A stretch of DNA of 8,274 nt from Candidatus Portiera sp. (GTDB lineage: Bacteria; Pseudomonadota; Gammaproteobacteria; CBDBNL01; JAAOII01). The stretch is from the NCBI GenBank assembly GCA_015163845.1, contig JAAOII010000123.1:1-8274 (forward strand), read 5' to 3'. A program made the position numbers and the translations under genes. The notes under the pieces were generated by a model. The model worked only from the letters and a program-made list of their open reading frames with translations, was not told the DNA's origin and did no database searches. This document shows, piece by piece, positions 6,145-8,274 of the stretch (position 1 is the stretch's first letter; each line of letters starts with the position of its first letter).

Positions 6145-6984
6145 ATGGATGTTATGGATATGCTTGATTCTTTTGACGGGGATGATTTATTTGATATGGC
6201 TATAATTGATCCACCCTACAATATAGGTAAGGACTTTGGGAATAATCATGATAACCGGGAGATGCCTGAGTATGTTAGTTGGAGCTTATCTTATTTGAGA
6301 GAATGTGTCCGGCTAGTTAAACCAGCTGCTCCTATATATGTTTATGGCTATCCTGAAGTGTTAGCTCATTTAGCCGTGCATTTTCCTATAACCCAGCAGA
6401 GATGGCTGAGTTGGCACTATACTAATAAAACCGTGCCGACCAGTAAGTTTTGGCAACGGAGCTATGAAAGCATCCTATGCTTATGGAAAGGACGCAAGCC
6501 AATTTTACAAATTGATGATATCCGTGAGAGTTATACGGATGGCTTTCTTAAGAACGCCGCAGGCAAGGTGCGGAAGAGTAAAAATTGCCGTTATAGCAAA
6601 GGCGATTCTATAACTATATATAAGGCGCATGAAGGCGGCGCTTTGCCGAGGGATGTTATTAAGATTTCTGCTCTTGCTGGTGGAGCTGGTTACTCCGAGA
6701 GAGTTTTTTATTGTAGGGACTGTGATGAGGTTGGTTTTAACAAGGATAAAGCAGCTCATGCTAATTGTAGAACTGAATATCACCCTACTCAAAAACCTTT
6801 CAAGCTGACGGAGAAATTAATTAAGGGGACTGCTCCAAAGAACATCCTGATACCTTTTAGTGGCTCTGGCTCTGAGTGTGTTGTTGCTCAAAAACTAGGG
6901 CTTGAGTTTTATGCGACAGATATAAATAAAGATTATGTAACCTTAGGTAACAAATGGTTAGAAAAGACGAAGAAAGAAAGTTAG
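6145..6984 (+). CDS. Beta-class DNA N6-adenine/N4-cytosine methyltransferase of a type II R-M system
   Basis: The 279-residue protein transfers a methyl group from S-adenosylmethionine to an exocyclic amino group in DNA. The catalytic motif IV, DPPY (22-25), comes first, and motif X (HPTQKP, 213-218) and the cofactor-binding FSGSGS (238-243) with acidic TDI (258-260) come last, the order of beta-class enzymes. The region between, about 95-200, should contain the target-recognition domain and includes a possible metal-binding cluster, C190-x2-C193, C208 and H213. Only about 21 residues precede DPPY, short for the class, and the frame stays open back to 6061, so the true start is probably further upstream. 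No Shine-Dalgarno is present at 6145. Its last 31 nt overlap the endonuclease gene, the usual arrangement for cognate partners. DPPY fits adenine methylation, but the recognition site is not readable from the sequence. Confidence 0.9.
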   Translation: MDVMDMLDSFDGDDLFDMAIIDPPYNIGKDFGNNHDNREMPEYVSWSLSYLRECVRLVKPAAPIYVYGYPEVLAHLAVHFPITQQRWLSWHYTNKTVPTSKFWQRSYESILCLWKGRKPILQIDDIRESYTDGFLKNAAGKVRKSKNCRYSKGDSITIYKAHEGGALPRDVIKISALAGGAGYSERVFYCRDCDEVGFNKDKAAHANCRTEYHPTQKPFKLTEKLIKGTAPKNILIPFSGSGSECVVAQKLGLEFYATDINKDYVTLGNKWLEKTKKES

Positions 6985-7493
6985 AAGAGTTTAATCAATT
7001 CTTGGGCCAGATTGATCTGGGTAGTTATAGGGAGAAATATTCTAAGATTAAACTTGTAGAGTTAGATATGCCAAGGAATATACAAGCTATATCACTTCTG
7101 TATGAATATTACTGGGATAAGTTTGAGCTACTTGATTATAGCGACTTCTATAAAGTGTATAGTGAGAGTTTGCAGGGGGAATTAGAGGATTTTAGAAACC
7201 GAGCAATGTTTAGTAAAGAGACGTTTTATAGGGGCTTGCCAGCTAGAATTTATAGAACCTGGGCATCTCTATTGACTCAAATACAAGGTGGCCATCTTGC
7301 TAATACTATGTACCCGAAGGTTGTTATGTCCTCCGAGTTGGATTATAGTGGGATAGATATTAGAATATTCCTTTATGATACATCTGATAAATATATCAAT
7401 ATCCAGGTGAAGAAAGCGACTCTCAGTAGAGAGGTTAGAACGCCGTGGCCAATAACAAAAAAACAAGCAGTTAATTATAAATATTATTTATGA
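6954..7493 (+). CDS. TaqI-like type II restriction endonuclease, frameshifted (N-terminal 179 residues)
   Basis: This frame encodes the larger part of a restriction enzyme and ends prematurely. The segment SYREKYSKIKLVELDMPR (24-41), then YRTWASLLTQIQGG (100-113), then the nuclease core ELD-x4-D (128-135) and QVKKAT (151-156), resemble TaqI endonuclease as I remember it. The D130-x4-D135 spacing equals that of the D137 and D142 active-site residues reported for TaqI, with K153 or K154 as the lysine. TaqI cuts TCGA, but specificity here is a guess. TaqI has about 260 residues; this frame stops after 179, and the missing C-terminus continues in another frame to 7647. The start overlaps the methyltransferase end by 31 nt, with AGG at 6945-6947 as a weak ribosome site. 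As it stands the protein is probably inactive. Confidence 0.7.
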   Translation: MVRKDEERKLEEFNQFLGQIDLGSYREKYSKIKLVELDMPRNIQAISLLYEYYWDKFELLDYSDFYKVYSESLQGELEDFRNRAMFSKETFYRGLPARIYRTWASLLTQIQGGHLANTMYPKVVMSSELDYSGIDIRIFLYDTSDKYINIQVKKATLSREVRTPWPITKKQAVNYKYYL

Positions 7494-7647
7494 AGTTACC
7501 AGTGCCGAAGAATTTACTTCTGCTGGCAAACTCTGTAAGCCATATAAGAGATGGGCTGAACGTTATGAGAATAAATTAATGAAACTGAATAATGGGTTTA
7601 TTATCTTTTTACCAGGTATGTTTGCTAAAGATCATATTATTGTATAA
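7465..7647 (+). pseudogene. Detached C-terminal part of the restriction endonuclease (+1 frame)
   Basis: The frame one base ahead of the endonuclease is open from before 7465 to TAA at 7645-7647. It encodes KQLIINIIYEVTSAEEF, then KPYKRWAERYENKL and NGFIIFLPGMF. A hydrophobic strand after the QVKK core and a basic, aromatic tail are what the endonuclease still needs. Deleting one base in the seven-A run at 7457-7463 joins the frames into a protein of about 230 residues. There is no plausible independent start in this segment. Confidence 0.7.
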
Positions 7648-7669
7648 CTTAAAGATTTTATGAAGTGCT

Positions 7670-7692
7670 GGGCTATTTCTTTTCTATAGCCC
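7670..7692. terminator. Possible bidirectional terminator hairpin between endonuclease and TPR gene
   Basis: GGGCTAT (7670-7676) pairs with ATAGCCC (7686-7692) across a 9-nt loop. It sits exactly between the convergent ends of the endonuclease and TPR frames and includes the TPR stop codon. No T-tract follows on either strand, so efficiency is doubtful. Confidence 0.4.
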
Positions 7693-8019
7693 CTCCTCCA
7701 CTTCTTCATTCAGTTTTTTGGTGATATTCTTAACTATGGCTTGGCCTGTTTTATCACTTGGATCTAGGGCTACAGCTATTTCTATATCCTCTTTCATACC
7801 TTGCTTGTCCTTGAGAAAGTACTTAATATAGCCCCTCCAGTAATAGCCGCCAGCATGGTTAGGATCTAATATTATTGCTTGGGTGAAGTCCTCCAATGCT
7901 CCTGAGTAACCTTTCATATGATATTTTGCTATGCCACGGCCGTGGTATGGTTTTGCATATTTAGATTCAAGGGATATTGCTTTACTATAATCATTAATGG
8001 TACTTTCTTCATAAGGGTA
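7684..8019 (-). pseudogene. TPR-repeat protein, 5'-truncated
   Basis: The minus strand is open from 8019 to a TAG at 7684-7686 and encodes 111 residues of tetratricopeptide repeats. Pieces are NDYSKAISLESKYAKPYH, then GALEDFTQAIILDPNHAGGY with YWRGYIKY, then EDIEIAVALDPSD, and a charged tail ending EEVEEGL. The A-x3-LDP signature recurs about every 34 residues. The first ATG (7917) falls in the middle of a repeat, and the TPR pattern clearly continues upstream of it to the in-frame stop at 8020-8022, so the start of the gene has been lost. A short product from ATG 7917 (77 residues) remains possible. TPR proteins mediate protein-protein contacts; no partner can be inferred. It converges with the endonuclease and lies inside the repeat-bounded block. 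Confidence 0.7.
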
Positions 8020-8026
8020 TTATATG

Positions 8027-8038
8027 CTATACGTATAG
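8027..8038. repeat. 12-bp perfect palindrome
   Basis: CTATACGTATAG is identical on both strands and lies at the point where the TPR reading frame is cut, in the gene-free stretch 8020-8102. It could be a protein-binding site or a recombination scar; no function is shown. A second imperfect inverted repeat with CTTCAT and ATGAAG arms follows at 8070-8087. Confidence 0.5.
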
Positions 8039-8087
8039 AAGGTCTATTTTCTGTCCACCTATGCCTCTACTTCATTAATTGATGAAG

Positions 8088-8108
8088 TATTGACTCTATA
8101 CACTACTT
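8088..8108. repeat. 21-bp direct repeat, copy 2 (other copy 4489-4509)
   Basis: Identical to 4489-4509 in the same orientation. Here it contains the stop codon of the GT4 gene (TAG, 8103-8105 on the minus strand) and its immediate 3' flank, which suggests this is the native setting of the sequence. Confidence 0.8.
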
Positions 8109-8274
8109 ATTGCCTTCTACCAAAGACAAGTATTTTTGGAAGTTGACGTCCTTGTGGAATTTAGCTATATGTTCATAACCTAGCCGCGGTGGATGATCAA
8201 TAACCTTGCGAATATTTTTCGCCATTGCCTCGGTATCTCCAGGCGGTGAGAGAAACTCAGCTAATTCCCCTGTG
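8103..8274 (-). CDS. GT4 glycosyltransferase, C-terminal end (partial, runs off the window)
   Basis: The last 56 codons and stop of a GT4-family glycosyltransferase enter from the right edge. The residues TGELAEFLSPLGDTEAMAKN, then HPPRLGYEHIAKFHKD and a final VEGNK-stop are the same as in the stump at 5701-5952, apart from the last residues (VEGK-stop there). GT4 enzymes use the C-terminal Rossmann half to bind the sugar nucleotide; the donor-binding motif itself is outside the window here. This copy may be the full-length parent of the stump, since it continues in frame to the edge. It would act with the GT2 and GT25 enzymes on the same cell-surface glycan. Confidence 0.8.
   Translation of the reverse strand, partial: TGELAEFLSPPGDTEAMAKNIRKVIDHPPRLGYEHIAKFHKDVNFQKYLSLVEGNK

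Noticed and set aside
6505..6792. 95-codon open frame on the minus strand inside the methyltransferase
   Set aside because: It is fully antisense to a well-supported gene, has no recognisable motif, and its composition follows from the opposite coding strand.
7269..7466. 65-codon open frame on the minus strand inside the endonuclease
   Set aside because: It lies antisense to the catalytic core of the endonuclease and shows no domain or start signal of its own.
1..8274. CRISPR array, tRNA or rRNA genes
   Set aside because: No regularly spaced short repeats, no tRNA-like cloverleaf and no rRNA signature were seen on either strand.

Overview
The window is AT-rich DNA (well under 40% G+C by eye) that reads as a surface-polysaccharide locus of a gammaproteobacterium. 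Two things support this. The left edge encodes the N-terminal part of an AddB-like 'probable DNA repair protein' of a type found mainly in beta- and gammaproteobacteria. The middle is a cluster of glycosyltransferases of the lipooligosaccharide type (GT25, GT2, GT4). Species cannot be named from the sequence. Almost no start codon has a Shine-Dalgarno sequence, and several have a TATAAT hexamer only 5-7 bases upstream.

Layout. 1-1213 (-): AddB-like nuclease/helicase-like repair protein, running off the left edge. 1382-2296 (+): GT25 enzyme. 2355-3434 and 3460-4473 (-): two paralogous GT2 enzymes, probably one transcript. 4614-5540 (+): second GT25 enzyme. 5550-5676 (-): debris of a third GT2 gene. 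5701-5952 (-): C-terminal stump of a GT4 glycosyltransferase. 6145-6984 (+): beta-class DNA methyltransferase, probably with a lost or frameshifted N-terminus beginning near 6024. 6954-7647 (+): TaqI-like restriction endonuclease broken by a frameshift at or near a run of seven A. 7684-8019 (-): 5'-truncated TPR protein. 8103-8274 (-): C-terminus of a second, nearly identical GT4 copy, running off the right edge.

Interpretation. The sugar genes are a duplicated convergent module (GT25 forward, GT2 reverse) that has been reshuffled: the sequence beyond both GT25 genes is homologous, but in the right-hand copy most of the GT2 gene is gone. The restriction-modification pair and the TPR fragment lie between direct repeats of the GT4 3' end (5705-5869 and 8110-8274, two differences seen), the footprint expected if the block entered the GT4 gene with a long target duplication. 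The methyltransferase has all the core motifs I looked for, while the endonuclease is disrupted, so the system may now be an orphan methyltransferase, a switchable system, or an intact system with a sequencing error. The intact GT genes would elongate or decorate lipooligosaccharide or a related glycan at the inner membrane. I see no clearly new class of system; the most notable features are the mosaic glycosyltransferase region and the repeat-bounded R-M block inserted in it.
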